DNA of 64,000 nucleotides. Source: Lentzea aerocolonigenes (lineage in GTDB: Bacteria > Actinomycetota > Actinomycetes > Mycobacteriales > Pseudonocardiaceae). The notes beneath the pieces were generated by a model, which was given only the letters and a program-made list of their open reading frames with translations, did not search any database and was not told where the DNA came from. The translations under genes were made by a program, and so were the position numbers. The stretch is from positions 1-64,000 of the forward strand of contig NZ_JYJG01000087.1 of NCBI RefSeq assembly GCF_000955955.1, in the 5' to 3' direction. Positions 53,617-62,245 of the stretch are shown here, piece by piece; within the stretch, counting starts at the first letter, position 1; each line of letters starts with the position of its first letter.

Positions 53617-54870
53617 ATGGGTGCTGCGGTGTCGCTGAGCCAGGAGGCCGTCGAGGTCGTTCCGGGCGAGGTCGCCACGATCGATCTGACGATCCGCAAC
53701 ACGGGCGGTGTCGTCGACCAGTTCATGCTCGACGTGATGGGTGCCGCGACCGAGTGGACGACCGTCGAGCCGCAGTCGGTCAACCTCATGCCCGACCAGG
53801 AGGCGACGGCGCGCATCGAGTTCGCCCCGCCGAGGTCGAGCGACGTGGCCGCGGAGGAGCTGTACTTCGCCGTGCGGGTGATGTCGGTGGAGGACACCGA
53901 GAACACCGTCGTCGAAGAGGGTGTCGTGGAGGTGCGTGAGTTCCGCGAGCTCGCCGCGGAGATCGTGCCGTCGAGAACCACCGGGCGGCGCAAGGGCCGC
54001 ACCCAGCTCGCGGTGGACAATCTCGGCAACACGATGGCGTTCGTGTCGCTCAACGGGTTCGACCCGGCCGACGAGGTCGGGGTGGACTTCCGTCAGCACT
54101 CGGTCGACATTCCGGCCGGCCGCACCGTGCTGGTGAGGACGGTGGTCCGGCCGTGGCGCAGGTTCTTCAAGGGCGCGGACAAGACGCACTCGTTCGAGGT
54201 GAACGTGGTGCCGTCGCACGGGACGCCGATCAAGACCAGCGGCACGTACGTGCAGACGCAGCTGCTGCCGAGGGGACTGCTGGCAGCCTTGGGCATCGTG
54301 GTGGCGGGCGTTGTCGTGCTGGCCGCGCTGATGATGACGGTGCTCAAGCCGAAGGTCGTGTCGACGGCGTCGGACGCGCCACCGGGCGTGAGCGGTGCCG
54401 CGGGCACGTCGAGCAGCGGGCCGTCGTCGGCCGCGAGCTCCTCGGCCCCCTCGTCGTCGAGCGCCGCCCCGTCGAGCTCTGTCAGCCCGTCCGGGGGCGT
54501 GCAGCCGAGCGGTTCGCCGCTGCCGCCCTCCAGCGCCGCGCCGGAACCGATCGACTTCCGGATCGTGGCCGACCCGAAGCCGGGCGCCGGGTACGTGAGC
54601 TTCGCCTACCAGCCACCGGCGGGCAAGACGCTGCTGGTGTCGGACCTGATGATCGAGAACCCGAACGGCGACCTCGGCACGCTGCGCATCCAGCGCAACG
54701 ACAGCGTGCTCATGCAGTTCGGCCTCGCGAACTTCAAGGACATGGAACGCACCTTCTCCCAGCCGATCGTGTTCCGGCCGGGCCAGCGGGTCGTGGTGAG
54801 CGTCAAGTGCGACAACACAGGAGACACCAAGTGCGGGACGTCCGTGTACTTCACCGGTCAGGTGAGGTAG
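53617..54870 (+). CDS. Bitopic protein with Ig-like domains, eCIS-associated
   Basis: A 417-residue protein. N-terminal beta-sandwich domains (about 5-100: VEVVPGEVATIDLTIRNTGG, LMPDQEATARIEFAPP; and about 110-210) resemble the so-called hydrolytic-protein family with Ig-like folds often seen in eCIS loci. One membrane helix (about 222-246, LLAALGIVVAGVVVLAALMM) is followed by a Ser/Pro-rich linker and a beta-rich extracellular domain of about 115 residues. Since the N-terminal domains carry no signal peptide, they should be cytoplasmic. It may help tether the injection system, like its neighbour at 50176. ATG 53617. Confidence 0.68.
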   Translation: MGAAVSLSQEAVEVVPGEVATIDLTIRNTGGVVDQFMLDVMGAATEWTTVEPQSVNLMPDQEATARIEFAPPRSSDVAAEELYFAVRVMSVEDTENTVVEEGVVEVREFRELAAEIVPSRTTGRRKGRTQLAVDNLGNTMAFVSLNGFDPADEVGVDFRQHSVDIPAGRTVLVRTVVRPWRRFFKGADKTHSFEVNVVPSHGTPIKTSGTYVQTQLLPRGLLAALGIVVAGVVVLAALMMTVLKPKVVSTASDAPPGVSGAAGTSSSGPSSAASSSAPSSSSAAPSSSVSPSGGVQPSGSPLPPSSAAPEPIDFRIVADPKPGAGYVSFAYQPPAGKTLLVSDLMIENPNGDLGTLRIQRNDSVLMQFGLANFKDMERTFSQPIVFRPGQRVVVSVKCDNTGDTKCGTSVYFTGQVR

Positions 54871-54931
54871 CCGCGAACGGACGGGCCCGCGCGCACCAGG
54901 TCACGTCCCGCCCGACTCGGAGGAGGCGCTC

Positions 54932-56512
54932 ATGCCACCGTCGGGACGAGCGACGTGGACGATGTGGCTCGTGGCCGCGGTCTGCGCGGGTGCCGTGCTC
55001 GCGCTGACCGCCGGACAGTCCACTGTGTACGCCGATCTGCCGGACCTGGTGCCGCACGACGCCGAAGGGCACGTCGTGGCGGTGGGCGGCGACCCTCGGC
55101 AGGACGCGCCGGACGCCGCCGGGATCGAACAGGCGGCGCGGCGCAACCTCGCGGCGCTCGACGTTCGTTACGGCAGGTCGTTCGGCGACTTGGAGGTGGT
55201 GAGCACCCGCAGGACGATCGCGGGCACGGTCGTGCGGGCGCGGCAGGTCTTCCGCGGCACACCCGTCGAAGGCGCCGAGGTCGTGCAGGTCTACGACGCG
55301 CGCGGCGGGTTCGTCGGCGCGGTCGGACACGTGGTGCTGGCGCGGCAGGGTGACTTCCCGCCGGACTACGACGCGGACGTGCTCCGCGACCGCGCGGTGC
55401 GGGCGGTCGCGGCCAGTGCGTCCGTGCCCGCCCAGGATCTGTCCGCGGAGGAACCAGCGCCCGTCTGGCACGATCCGGACCTGGCCAGGCCCGGTGACCT
55501 GTCGATCGCCGTTCCCGCCTTCAAGGTCACCGTGCGGGGAACGGCACCAGACCACGCGTGGACAGCTGTGCTGCACGCCACCGAGGACGAGGTGCTGGAG
55601 GTGCGTCCGGCCGTGCTGGGCGTGGTGGACCACGCCGTCTGCGACGCGCGCGGCAAGGTCGTCACCGGGGCGCCAGCAACCGTCCGATGTGGACTGACGT
55701 TCCCGATCGCCGACCCCGGGGCAGCCAAAGGCGCGGCGGCCACGGCCTACGCGCGGCTCGCGGACGTCAGCGCGTTCTACTCGCGGTTTCTGCGCACCGA
55801 CCTGGTGGCATTGATCGGCACCGACGCCGGCGACGAGGAGGGCCTCGCACTGCGCGCGACCGTGCGGGTCTGCGCCGCCGGCGGATGTCCGTACCGGTCG
55901 TCGTTCTGGAACGGCGAGCAGCTCGTCTTCGGTGACGTGGTCACCGACGCGGTGGTGGGGCACGAGGTCGCGCACGCGGTGGCGGCACGAGTAGCGGGTG
56001 ATCCGGTGACAGGACGGGCACGGGAGGTCGCCGAGGGCATGGCGGACGTCCTCGGCCAGTTCGCGGCGATCGGTTCCGGCCCGGCCGGCGTCGAGGGTGG
56101 TGATCGGTGGCAGTTCACGGATCCGGCGAGCGGGGAGGTTCGGAACATGGCCGATCCCGGCCTGTCCGCCGTGCCGCAACCGGCGAGCGTGGGCGGCGCG
56201 CACTGGCAGTCCGGCGCCACCGATCCGCACGTGAACGCGGGTGTCGTCGCCAAGGCCGCGGCACTGCTCGTGGACGGCGGAGAGGTGGACGGGCAACACG
56301 TCCAGGGCATCGGCCTGGACAAGGCAGTGGCGATCTGGTGGGGCGCGCAGAACTACCTCACGCCCTCAGCGACGTTCCTCGACCTCGCGAACGCGTTGGA
56401 GATCTCCTGCAACGTGGCCGTGCGCGACGTGGTCAACGGCGTCGACTGGGAGGACTGCGACTCCGTGAGCGCGGTCATCACCGCGACACGGCTGGATTCC
56501 CCGGCGGAATAG
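54932..56512 (+). CDS. Secreted M4-type (thermolysin-like) metalloprotease
   Basis: A 526-residue exported protein. Signal peptide in residues about 8-30 (WTMWLVAAVCAGAVLALTAG), an FTP-like propeptide (about 45-210), then the catalytic domain with HEVAHAV (about 345), the third zinc ligand in the EGMADVLGQF segment (about 369) and the NAGVVAKAAAL helix. M4 proteases self-process after secretion. ATG 54932 has GGAGG upstream. It follows the last eCIS gene by 61 bp and may be on the same transcript, so it could be involved in exit through the cell wall or be coincidental. Confidence 0.85.
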   Translation: MPPSGRATWTMWLVAAVCAGAVLALTAGQSTVYADLPDLVPHDAEGHVVAVGGDPRQDAPDAAGIEQAARRNLAALDVRYGRSFGDLEVVSTRRTIAGTVVRARQVFRGTPVEGAEVVQVYDARGGFVGAVGHVVLARQGDFPPDYDADVLRDRAVRAVAASASVPAQDLSAEEPAPVWHDPDLARPGDLSIAVPAFKVTVRGTAPDHAWTAVLHATEDEVLEVRPAVLGVVDHAVCDARGKVVTGAPATVRCGLTFPIADPGAAKGAAATAYARLADVSAFYSRFLRTDLVALIGTDAGDEEGLALRATVRVCAAGGCPYRSSFWNGEQLVFGDVVTDAVVGHEVAHAVAARVAGDPVTGRAREVAEGMADVLGQFAAIGSGPAGVEGGDRWQFTDPASGEVRNMADPGLSAVPQPASVGGAHWQSGATDPHVNAGVVAKAAALLVDGGEVDGQHVQGIGLDKAVAIWWGAQNYLTPSATFLDLANALEISCNVAVRDVVNGVDWEDCDSVSAVITATRLDSPAE

Positions 56513-56580
56513 GCGTCATCGACAGCCGGTGCCGTGGTCAAGGTGGGCAACCGGACGAACCTTTCGAGGAGAGCAGTGGT

Positions 56581-57600
56581 ATGGATCGAACCGAGCCGCG
56601 CGACGGCACACCGAAAGCGGTGCTGGTCGTGTCCGCGGCCTGGCTCGCGACGGCGGTCGTGATCGGGGCGCTCGCGCTGGGCCACGAGTACGGGCAGGCG
56701 GCACCTGCACGGCCGCGCACCGAGCCCACCACACCCGCGCAGAAACCCGTTGGGCTGCGGGTGAAGGACAACCGTCTGCCTGCGGAGAGCAAGACGACGC
56801 AGGCACCCGAGAGCGAGCGGGCGAAGGCGAGTGCCATGTCCGTCGTGGCGTCGGCGCTCGCGGCCAACGGCATCCCGGAAACCGCGTACAAGGCCTACGT
56901 GCACGCGGCCGAGGTGATCGCGAGCGAACAGCCGGGCTGCGGTCTGCACTGGTCCCTGCTGGCGGGCATCGGCAAGGTCGAGTCCGGCCACGGCAGGGGC
57001 AAGTACCTGGCCGACGGCACGGTGGCGCAACCGATTCTCGGGCCATCGCTGGACGGCAGCCCCGGCGTGGCGCGCATCGTCGACGCGAACGGCGAGTACG
57101 TCCGGGCCACCGGGCCGATGCAGTTCCTGCCGTCCTCCTGGGCGCCGGTCGCGTCCGACGGCAACGGCGACGGCGTCAAGGACATCAACAACATGTACGA
57201 CGCGGCGCTCGGCGCGGCGAAGTACCTGTGCCGGGGTGGTGGCGACCTGCGGGACGAGTCGCAGCGCCGCGCGGCGGTGTTCCGCTACAACCAGTCGCAG
57301 GCATACGTGAACCTGGTGCTGGCGATCGCGGACTCCTACCGCACCGGCGAACCCGTGCGCGCCACCGAGTCGATCCTGCCCGCACCGCTCCCGCAGCCGG
57401 AGCAGCAGGCGCAACCGGTGCAGGCTCCGGAAAGCACGGGTACGAGCACCACGAGCACCACGGGTACCACCACCGCGGTCACGTCCACGCCGACGACCAC
57501 CGTGCCGGTGCCGAGCGTCACGGGGTCGTCGACGTCGGTGCCGCCGAGCTCTTCGGCGGCGAGCTCGGCCGCAGCCAGCTCCGCTGACCAGATCGGCTGA
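56581..57600 (+). CDS. Membrane-anchored lytic transglycosylase-like protein
   Basis: A 339-residue protein with an N-terminal membrane anchor (AVLVVSAAWLATAVVIGALA, about 13-32) and an SLT-type domain (about 105-255: LHWSLLAGIGKVESGHG with the catalytic Glu, GPMQFLPSSWAPVASDGNGD, AALGAAKYLC, FRYNQSQAYVN). The C-terminus is Ser/Thr/Pro-rich. It would cut peptidoglycan glycan strands at the cell surface. ATG 56581. Placed after the protease and before a terminator, so it ends this block. Confidence 0.85.
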   Translation: MDRTEPRDGTPKAVLVVSAAWLATAVVIGALALGHEYGQAAPARPRTEPTTPAQKPVGLRVKDNRLPAESKTTQAPESERAKASAMSVVASALAANGIPETAYKAYVHAAEVIASEQPGCGLHWSLLAGIGKVESGHGRGKYLADGTVAQPILGPSLDGSPGVARIVDANGEYVRATGPMQFLPSSWAPVASDGNGDGVKDINNMYDAALGAAKYLCRGGGDLRDESQRRAAVFRYNQSQAYVNLVLAIADSYRTGEPVRATESILPAPLPQPEQQAQPVQAPESTGTSTTSTTGTTTAVTSTPTTTVPVPSVTGSSTSVPPSSSAASSAAASSADQIG

Positions 57601-57621
57601 CCAGATCGCCTGAGCAGGCAA

Positions 57622-57664
57622 CGGAAAAGCCGCCGCCCGAACCGTTCGGGCGGCGGCTTTTCCG
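57622..57664. terminator. Strong bidirectional terminator
   Basis: Twenty-base arms (57622-57641 and 57645-57664) are exactly complementary around a CCG loop, with A4 on the left foot and T4 on the right, giving a classic Rho-independent shape on both strands. It lies between convergent genes ending at 57600 and 57673. Confidence 0.9.
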
Positions 57665-57672
57665 GTGTGCCG

Positions 57673-59850
57673 TCAGACCGGAGCGTGTTCCCGCTCGGCG
57701 GAGTCCTCGGTGACTTCCGGCTCGGCCTTGCCGGACCGGGTGGTCAGCGCCAGCAGTCCGGGCACCAGCAGCAGCGCCACGATCGAGGCGGTGAGCACGA
57801 TGCCGGTGGTGACGGCGATTCCGGTCTCCACGAGCAACGTCACCCCGGAGAACAGCAGCGAGGCGAACGTGCCCGCGAGGATCGCGCCCGCGGCGAGCAC
57901 AGAGCCCGCCGTACCGCTCACCGCGGCGCGGATGGCGTCGCGTGTGGACAGTCCGGCCGCGTGCTCCTCGCGCACCCGTGCGACCACGAGCATCGCGTAG
58001 TCGCTGCCGATCGCCAGCACGAACAGATACGCCATCGTGGGCACGAGGTAGTTGACGCCGTTCTCGCCGAACCAGCGCACGAGCAGCCCGGTGGCACCGA
58101 GCGTCGCCGCGAAACCGGCGAGCACGGCCAGCGTGATCAGCACCGCCGTCAGCGGCCTGCGCAGCAGCAACGCCAGCACCAGCACGATCAGCGCGCCCGC
58201 GATCGGGAACTCGAGCCGCAGGTCGTGACTGTTGGCCGCCCGCAGGTCGGCCAGCGCCGACGACTGCCCGCCGACGAACGCGTCCACCCGTGTGCCCGCG
58301 GCCTCGTGCACCTTGTTCCGCAGCACACCGTTCGCTCCGGCGAGGTCCATCGCCTCCACCGAGGCAGGTGGCACGTCGAGCACGGCGTCGATGCGCGCGA
58401 CCTTGTTGTCGCTGGACCGGATCGGCTGCTGCACGGTGACGACGTGCGGCACCGACCGCAACGTGTTGACCACCGCGGTGATCCGCCCCGCCGAGAGCGC
58501 GGCGCCGTCAACCGTGCGCAGATAGACCGAGACCGGGTTGACCGAGCCGACCGGATAGCCGGTGGTGAGCTGGTGGTAGGCGGTCACGCCAGGGGAGTCC
58601 TGCGGCAGCTCGCCCAGGTTGTCGTAGTCCAGCCGCAACGTCGCGAGCCCGCCCGCGAGCACTCCGAGCAGCACCAGCGCACCCAGCACGACCCGGAACG
58701 GCCGCCGTGCCACGAGCGTGGCGATCCGGCCCGGTTCGGCGTGGTGTGCGCGTGCCGCGTGCGGCTTGCTCGGCCAGAACACGGCGGGCCCCAGCACCGA
58801 GACCACGGCGGGCACGAGCGTGAGGGCGGCGAGCACCATCACCACGACGCCGATCGCGAGGCCGGCACCGAGCGTGCGGAACACCGCCAGCGACGCGACG
58901 AGCAGCGTGAGGAATGCGCACGTCACCGCTCCACCGGCCGAGGCGATCACCTCACCGATGCGGCGCACCGCGGTGATGACGGCGTCCGGCCCGTGACCGC
59001 CGGACCGCAGCTCGTCGCGGTAGCGGAACAGCAGGAAGAGCACGTAGTCCGTGCCGATGCCGAAGAGCACCACGATCAGCAACGTCAGCAGCTGCGGCGG
59101 CACGGTGAAGCCGAAAGCGGTGGCGGCTGCGGCGATCGCCGCCCTGGCGACGACGAAGACGATGCCGATCGCGATGAGCGGCACCACGGGCGCGGCGACG
59201 CTGCGGAACGCCACGATCATCAGCAGCACCACCAGGATCAGCGTGATCACCCCGACGAGCCGCTCGGCGCGTTCGATCGAGGCGGCGAAGTCGGCGCTCA
59301 TCGCCGCGGGCCCGGTCACCCCGGCGACCAGACCAGACGCACGTGCCTTGTCCTGCGCTGCCGAACGAACCGCGGTGACCGCGCCCGCCGCCTCCGGCGA
59401 CCCGGCCTGGTCGGTGGCGAGCACCACGGCTGCCACCGCCACCTTCTTGTTCTGCGACAACGACTGCGGCGTCGTCGTCACGGACTTCACTCCGGCGGGT
59501 CTGGCGGTGTCGATCGCGTGGCTGATGACGCCCACCTGGGCGATGTCGGCGCCGGAGAGCACCCCGCCGTCGGCGCGGGTGAAGACCAGCTGCACGCCCT
59601 GGTCACGGCTGAACGCCGAGCCCGCGACACCGTTCGCGCGCGCGGACTCGCTGTTCGCCACGACCGGCGTGGCGGCGGCGGGGTCGACCACCGACGAGTA
59701 TGCGGGTGCGAAGACGTACGCGGCGGCCGCGAGCACCACCCAGAAGGCCATCACCCACCACCGGTGGCGCACGACGACTCGGCCGATCGTGCCGAACAGA
59801 CCCGCTCGCTCGTGGGCGCGGCCAGCGGCTGTGGAGGCTGCAGAGCTCAT
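57673..59850 (-). CDS. MMPL-family transporter
   Basis: A 725-residue RND-type exporter with two repeats of about six membrane helices and two extracellular loops. Hallmarks: N-terminal RVVVRHRWWVMAFWVVLAAA, FGIGTDYVLFLLFRYRDEL (first repeat) and AIGSDYAMLVVARVREEHA (second repeat). MMPL proteins export lipids and antibiotics in actinomycetes. ATG 59850 follows GGGAGA. The lipid beta-lactone of the 18.5-23.3 kb operon is one possible substrate, but there is no direct link. Confidence 0.9.
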   Translation of the reverse strand: MSSAASTAAGRAHERAGLFGTIGRVVVRHRWWVMAFWVVLAAAAYVFAPAYSSVVDPAAATPVVANSESARANGVAGSAFSRDQGVQLVFTRADGGVLSGADIAQVGVISHAIDTARPAGVKSVTTTPQSLSQNKKVAVAAVVLATDQAGSPEAAGAVTAVRSAAQDKARASGLVAGVTGPAAMSADFAASIERAERLVGVITLILVVLLMIVAFRSVAAPVVPLIAIGIVFVVARAAIAAAATAFGFTVPPQLLTLLIVVLFGIGTDYVLFLLFRYRDELRSGGHGPDAVITAVRRIGEVIASAGGAVTCAFLTLLVASLAVFRTLGAGLAIGVVVMVLAALTLVPAVVSVLGPAVFWPSKPHAARAHHAEPGRIATLVARRPFRVVLGALVLLGVLAGGLATLRLDYDNLGELPQDSPGVTAYHQLTTGYPVGSVNPVSVYLRTVDGAALSAGRITAVVNTLRSVPHVVTVQQPIRSSDNKVARIDAVLDVPPASVEAMDLAGANGVLRNKVHEAAGTRVDAFVGGQSSALADLRAANSHDLRLEFPIAGALIVLVLALLLRRPLTAVLITLAVLAGFAATLGATGLLVRWFGENGVNYLVPTMAYLFVLAIGSDYAMLVVARVREEHAAGLSTRDAIRAAVSGTAGSVLAAGAILAGTFASLLFSGVTLLVETGIAVTTGIVLTASIVALLLVPGLLALTTRSGKAEPEVTEDSAEREHAPV

Positions 59851-59984
59851 CCGTCTCCCCTTCCAGCTCCACCCGCGGCGCGCGTGGCTGAGACCGGCAC
59901 GACCCGCGGGCGTTCGTGCAGGACATGAGCCGGCGGGCTGGTGCTCCTTACGCGCGCACCAGGAAATCCTTTCGGCAGCTGTGT

Positions 59985-61919
59985 TCAGCTCGGCATGAGC
60001 GTCCGCACGCGCGCGGTGAGCTCGTCGTTGTCGCGTTGCGCCTGCTCCGCCAGCGCCGGGAATCGGGAAACCGCCTCGGTGACGACGTCGAGCGACTCCC
60101 CGGCGGCCTTCTTCGCCCAGGCCAGTTCCTCGCGCAACCACGTGCGGATCTCGGCGAGCGCGTCGGGGGAGTCCACCCTGGACAGATGCGCGCGCGTGTG
60201 CAGCCGCAGCGCATCGAAGCCGTCCACGTAGTGCTGCGCGTTGGCGCAGTGCGCGGCCAGCGCGTCGTCAGCGGTGAGCTCGGCGAAGTCGCCGACGAGA
60301 GGTGCGGGGGCCGGGTCGGGAGCGAAGAGCACGACCAGGGCGTCCCGGCACTCGGTCCACGGCTCGGCGTCCGCGACCGCTTCCCAGCCCTCCAGCAGCG
60401 CCGCCGACTCCCGCGCCCACGCCTCCGACTCCGCGAACAGCGAGGTCGTCCACGTCGCGAGAGAGGTCAGCGCCGCCGATCTCTTCCCGAGTGCGTCCAG
60501 CAGCTCGGCGTGCGCCTCGGCGAGCGCGGATGCGGGTGGGTCAGGCTGCGCCACCAGGTTGTTCCAGACGTCGGCGTTGTCCTGCACGGCAGCGTTGACC
60601 CTGTGCAGTGCGCTGGTGGGCGCGAACGTGGTCAGGCCGTCGAACCGCACCGGGAGCTGGGCGCCGCCGAGCCGGATGCCGGGGTACGTCTGCGCCAGCG
60701 CGGTCCAGTACGCCGCGTGGTTCGCGACCAGCGGACCGGCCACCACGATGCCGCCGTCGAGCCGCGGTGCCACGACGACACCGCCGTCGACGCGCCGCCA
60801 CGTGCGCGCGTGCCGGGGGAGCGCGCCCGATCCCGGCACCTCGTAACCGTCCGGGCCGCGCACCGACCTCGCCCGCTCGGGATCGACGAGGACCATTCCG
60901 TCGCGTTCGGCGCACGGCAGCGGCCGGCGCGGCGGTGCGGCGTGCAGTGCCGCGATGTTGTGCCGGTCGACGAGCCCGCGCAGGACGTCCCCGGTGACCC
61001 CGGCCGGGAACAGCGCGATGCCGGCGGAGAGGTGGTTGGCCAGCTCAGGCTCGGTCTGCACGATTCCGATGCGTTCGACCGGGGGCAGTGCCGCCCACGC
61101 CTGCGCGGCCTGTTCGGGCTTGGCCCGGCCGCCGAACGCCCACTGCTGCACCCACTCGTCGGCGTCCTGCAGTGCCTCCATCACCACCTCGTCGGCCGCC
61201 AGCACGCCGAGCTCGGCCGACGGCACGGAGTTGACATAGGCGCGCAGGCTGAACCGCCCGGCGTCGCGGAGCACGGTGCGCGCCGCGCGCCGCGTGATCC
61301 AGTCGTCGATCTCGCCCCAGCCGCGCGCCATCGCCTGCTTGTCGGCGGGCCAGGAGTCGAACAGCTGCTCCTGCTCGGCGAACGGCAGCGCAAGGAACGC
61401 GTCGACCTCGGCGTCGAGCGGCATCAAGGCGGCGTTGACCGGACTGGACTGCTCGTCGGTGCCGAGTGCGTCGGTGCCGATCGCACTGAGGCACGCGATC
61501 AGGTGCAGGTCGGTGGTGCGGCCGAACTCGGGCCGGTCGAGCAGCTGGGCGAACAGGCCACCGCAGCGGTGCACGCCGCGGCACCCGGACGGGTCGTCGC
61601 ACAGCCGCGTCTCACCGTCGACGAGCGCGATCCGCGGGTCGTTGACGTACAGCACGGTGATGCCCGGTGCTTCCGCGCTCGCGAGCACCGCGTACTCGTC
61701 GTCCCCCAGCGGACCCAGCGCCACGTTGGGGCACACCGCGAGCGGGCCGATCGAGCGCAGCGGTGCCGTGCCGCCGCGGCCGGTGAGCGCGGCGGCACCG
61801 AGCGCGAGCGGCAGCGACTCGCCGGGTGCGGCGTAGAGGTGGACGGTCAGTCCGGCTGGGACGAACGTGTCGTCTCCTGTGGACAGTCCGTGTCCGGTGA
61901 CGAACAGCTCGGTGGTCAT
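59985..61919 (-). CDS. CCHC-motif family protein D
   Basis: A 644-residue protein most similar to the product of 9709. N-terminus: TELFVTGHGLSTGDD, FVPAGLTVHLYAAPG, VCPNVALGPLGDDE, then C107-x5-C113-x3-H117-x-C119-GGLF and LHLIACLSAI. The helical remainder contains FPAGVTGDVLRGLVDRHNIA, parallel to a FPDGVEAETVRLIADAHNRA segment in 9709, and the C-terminus has QRDNDELTARVR as in the 7371 and 33951 relatives. No signal peptide. ATG 61919 follows GGGA. It is divergent from the surface protein at 62246, with two CCGATCGG motifs between. Confidence 0.65.
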   Translation of the reverse strand: MTTELFVTGHGLSTGDDTFVPAGLTVHLYAAPGESLPLALGAAALTGRGGTAPLRSIGPLAVCPNVALGPLGDDEYAVLASAEAPGITVLYVNDPRIALVDGETRLCDDPSGCRGVHRCGGLFAQLLDRPEFGRTTDLHLIACLSAIGTDALGTDEQSSPVNAALMPLDAEVDAFLALPFAEQEQLFDSWPADKQAMARGWGEIDDWITRRAARTVLRDAGRFSLRAYVNSVPSAELGVLAADEVVMEALQDADEWVQQWAFGGRAKPEQAAQAWAALPPVERIGIVQTEPELANHLSAGIALFPAGVTGDVLRGLVDRHNIAALHAAPPRRPLPCAERDGMVLVDPERARSVRGPDGYEVPGSGALPRHARTWRRVDGGVVVAPRLDGGIVVAGPLVANHAAYWTALAQTYPGIRLGGAQLPVRFDGLTTFAPTSALHRVNAAVQDNADVWNNLVAQPDPPASALAEAHAELLDALGKRSAALTSLATWTTSLFAESEAWARESAALLEGWEAVADAEPWTECRDALVVLFAPDPAPAPLVGDFAELTADDALAAHCANAQHYVDGFDALRLHTRAHLSRVDSPDALAEIRTWLREELAWAKKAAGESLDVVTEAVSRFPALAEQAQRDNDELTARVRTLMPS

Positions 61920-61968
61920 GGCGGCTCCCTGTCGGCGTGATCGGTTCACGGCACATGTCATCAGGTGC

Positions 61969-61988
61969 CCGATCGGGCAGCCGATGGT
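61969..61988. promoter_or_regulatory. CCGATCGG with a degenerate partner
   Basis: CCGATCGG at 61969-61976 and a weaker CCGATGGT at 61981-61988, 50 bp upstream of the gene starting at 61919. The spacing is 12 rather than 13. Confidence 0.4.
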
Positions 61989-62181
61989 GCAACCGGGAAC
62001 TTGCTGGCACAGCAAGGGAAAGACAGCCCTCGGCGGCGTTCATTACGGCTTGACCTCCACCTTCTCCCGGCTCGGCCGCGACGGCATCCCGCGGAGCGCG
62101 GTGCCCTCGCGGGCACATGCCGAAGAAGCGGACATGCATGCGTAATCCAAGTACCGCACGCAGATCTGGAGTGGTGTCCGA

Positions 62182-62189
62182 CCGATCGG
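62182..62189. promoter_or_regulatory. Single CCGATCGG motif before the surface protein
   Basis: An exact copy of the palindrome 57 bp before the ATG at 62246, with no partner at 13 bp. Confidence 0.35.
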
Positions 62190-62245
62190 CCGGGTGTTCG
62201 GTACGCCCGCGCTCGCACGGCGAGCGCCGGGACTGGAGGAGTGCG

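Larger units (their letters stand above)
61920..62245. other. Divergent regulatory region
   Basis: A 326-bp region between the CCHC-family gene (minus) and the surface protein (plus). It holds CCGATCGG copies at 61969 and 62182 and an AGACAGCC/TTACGG block (62021, 62043) that recurs at 9571. No gene. Confidence 0.55.

Noticed and set aside
57667-59928. A 753-codon plus-strand open frame opposite the MMPL transporter
   Set aside because: Composition is His/Arg/Gln-rich without motifs; the minus strand encodes a clear MMPL protein.
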